From: Acidimicrobiales bacterium
GTDB taxonomy: Bacteria; Actinomycetota; Acidimicrobiia; Acidimicrobiales; RAAP-2
Length of the DNA stretch: 13,753 nt
Assembly (NCBI GenBank): GCA_017883125.1
Contig: JADGOD010000075.1
Span: forward strand, 1 to 13,753
Direction of reading: 5' to 3'
A program made the translations under genes and the position numbers. Positions 13,180 to 13,753 of this stretch are shown piece by piece. Numbering within the stretch: position 1 is the stretch's first letter; every line of letters begins with the position of its first letter. The notes under the pieces are model-generated. The model saw only the letters and a program-made list of their open reading frames with translations, did no database searches and was not told the origin of the DNA.

Positions 13180-13194
13180 GAGCTCGGTGAGCTC
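13180..13194 (-). terminator. Hairpin at the dehydrogenase stop (possible terminator)
   Basis: GAGCTC-GGT-GAGCTC: a perfect 6-bp stem with a 3-base loop that begins inside the stop codon. No T-run follows. Confidence 0.3.
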
Positions 13195-13753
13195 AGTCCT
13201 TCTCCAGGAAGACGCCCGCGATCTTGCCGAGCGACCCCAGCTCGATGCCGAGCTCGTCGGCGACTTCGTTGACGACGCTGACGTCCTTGACCATGAACGG
13301 CCTGGCTCCCTGCATCGTCGCGGCGAACGGCCTCCCGGCGGCGATGCCCATCAGTGGGAAGTTGCGACCGCTCGAGACCACGAGTGCCCTTGCGAGGGTG
13401 TGCTCGTCGACGCCCATCGCCTCTCCGAGGGCGACCGCTTCGCCGGTGAGGCGCAGGGTGACGGCGAAGAGCAGGTTGTTGATCAGCTTGATCTTCATGG
13501 CAGTGCCCAGTGGCCCGAGGAAGAGGATCGGGTCACCGTACGACTCGAGCACCGGTCGGGCACGCTCGAGATCGGCTTCGCTCCCACCAACCAGCAGCGT
13601 GAGCGTGCCCTGGGCGATATCGACGGCCGACCCGCTGACAGGGACGTCGAGGACCGATACGCCGTCGGGCGCTTGTGCCGCGATCTCCTCGAGGAGCGCC
13701 GGGCTTCCCGTAACGTGCGTCACCAGGATCGATCCCGGCTGCATGTGCGCCAA
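13193..13753 (-). CDS. 3-hydroxyisobutyrate dehydrogenase-type NAD(P)-dependent oxidoreductase, 5' end cut by window
   Basis: Only the last 186 residues are in the window; the NAD(P)-binding Rossmann part lies beyond the edge. Counting from the edge: VLDVPVSGSAVDIAQGTL (34-51) is the substrate loop of beta-hydroxyacid dehydrogenases, LLVGG follows (53-57), then GPLGTAMKIKLINN (80-93), which holds the catalytic Lys89 and Asn93 at the family spacing. RPFMVKDVSVV (151-161) is the conserved KD segment of the helical domain. Members oxidise 3-hydroxyisobutyrate, tartronate semialdehyde or related 3-hydroxy acids. The closest substrate cannot be read from this part; tartronate semialdehyde reductase would connect to the glycerate kinase in this window, but the two genes are far apart. 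Confidence 0.9.
   Translation of the reverse strand: MAHMQPGSILVTHVTGSPALLEEIAAQAPDGVSVLDVPVSGSAVDIAQGTLTLLVGGSEADLERARPVLESYGDPILFLGPLGTAMKIKLINNLLFAVTLRLTGEAVALGEAMGVDEHTLARALVVSSGRNFPLMGIAAGRPFAATMQGARPFMVKDVSVVNEVADELGIELGSLGKIAGVFLEKD

Noticed and set aside
1..13753. Mobile elements, CRISPR arrays, phage genes
   Set aside because: No transposase or integrase motif, no spaced repeats and no long terminal inverted repeats were seen. Composition looks even across the window.

Overview
The window looks like a chromosomal piece of a high-GC actinobacterium. The reasons are a mec-cysO-cysM type cysteine-synthesis locus of the mycobacterial kind, a HadA/HadB-like dehydratase pair, frequent GTG starts, and many first genes that lack a Shine-Dalgarno site but carry a TANNNT box 6-7 bases before the start codon (the actinobacterial leaderless pattern). 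Acidimicrobiia or a relative is my best guess, but it is inference. I see no insertion sequence, phage gene or CRISPR array. No stretch over about 120 bases is without a gene or RNA.

Layout. 1-2714 (minus): clpP, then an ABC-2 polysaccharide-exporter permease (Wzm type) and its ATPase (Wzt type, cut by the window edge), with only 2 bases between consecutive genes. 2813-2894 (plus): tRNA-Leu(UAG). 2934-4325 (plus): a small FKBP prolyl isomerase and an unusually short glycerate kinase. 4356-4991 (minus): a stand-alone Lon N-terminal-domain protein. 5055-6047 (minus): two hot-dog-fold dehydratase subunits, HadA-like then HadB-like. 6132-7492 (minus): rph and rdgB, overlapping by ATGA. 7558-9953 (minus): mec (JAMM protease), a DoxX-family membrane protein, cysO (sulfur carrier) and cysM (cysteine synthase). 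10007-10525 (plus): smpB, divergent from mec. 10613-11944 (plus): an exported, membrane-anchored alpha/beta-hydrolase. 11960-13144 (minus): a CaiB/BaiF CoA-transferase or racemase. 13193-13753 (minus): the C-terminal part of a 3-hydroxyisobutyrate-dehydrogenase-type enzyme.

How the genes work together. The clearest functional unit is the sulfur locus. CysO carries a C-terminal thiocarboxylate, CysM uses it to make CysO-cysteine, and Mec releases cysteine. Two things are unusual here: CysO ends in Gly-Gly-Ser-Val rather than Gly-Gly, so it must be trimmed before use, and a DoxX membrane protein sits between mec and cysO. The second odd unit is clpP leading directly into a polysaccharide exporter. 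At the regulatory level, six first genes (clpP, FKBP, the Lon-N protein, mec, smpB, CaiB) have the same TANNNT-N6/7-start arrangement. Several units end in GC-rich hairpins without T-runs, placed on or just after the stop codon.
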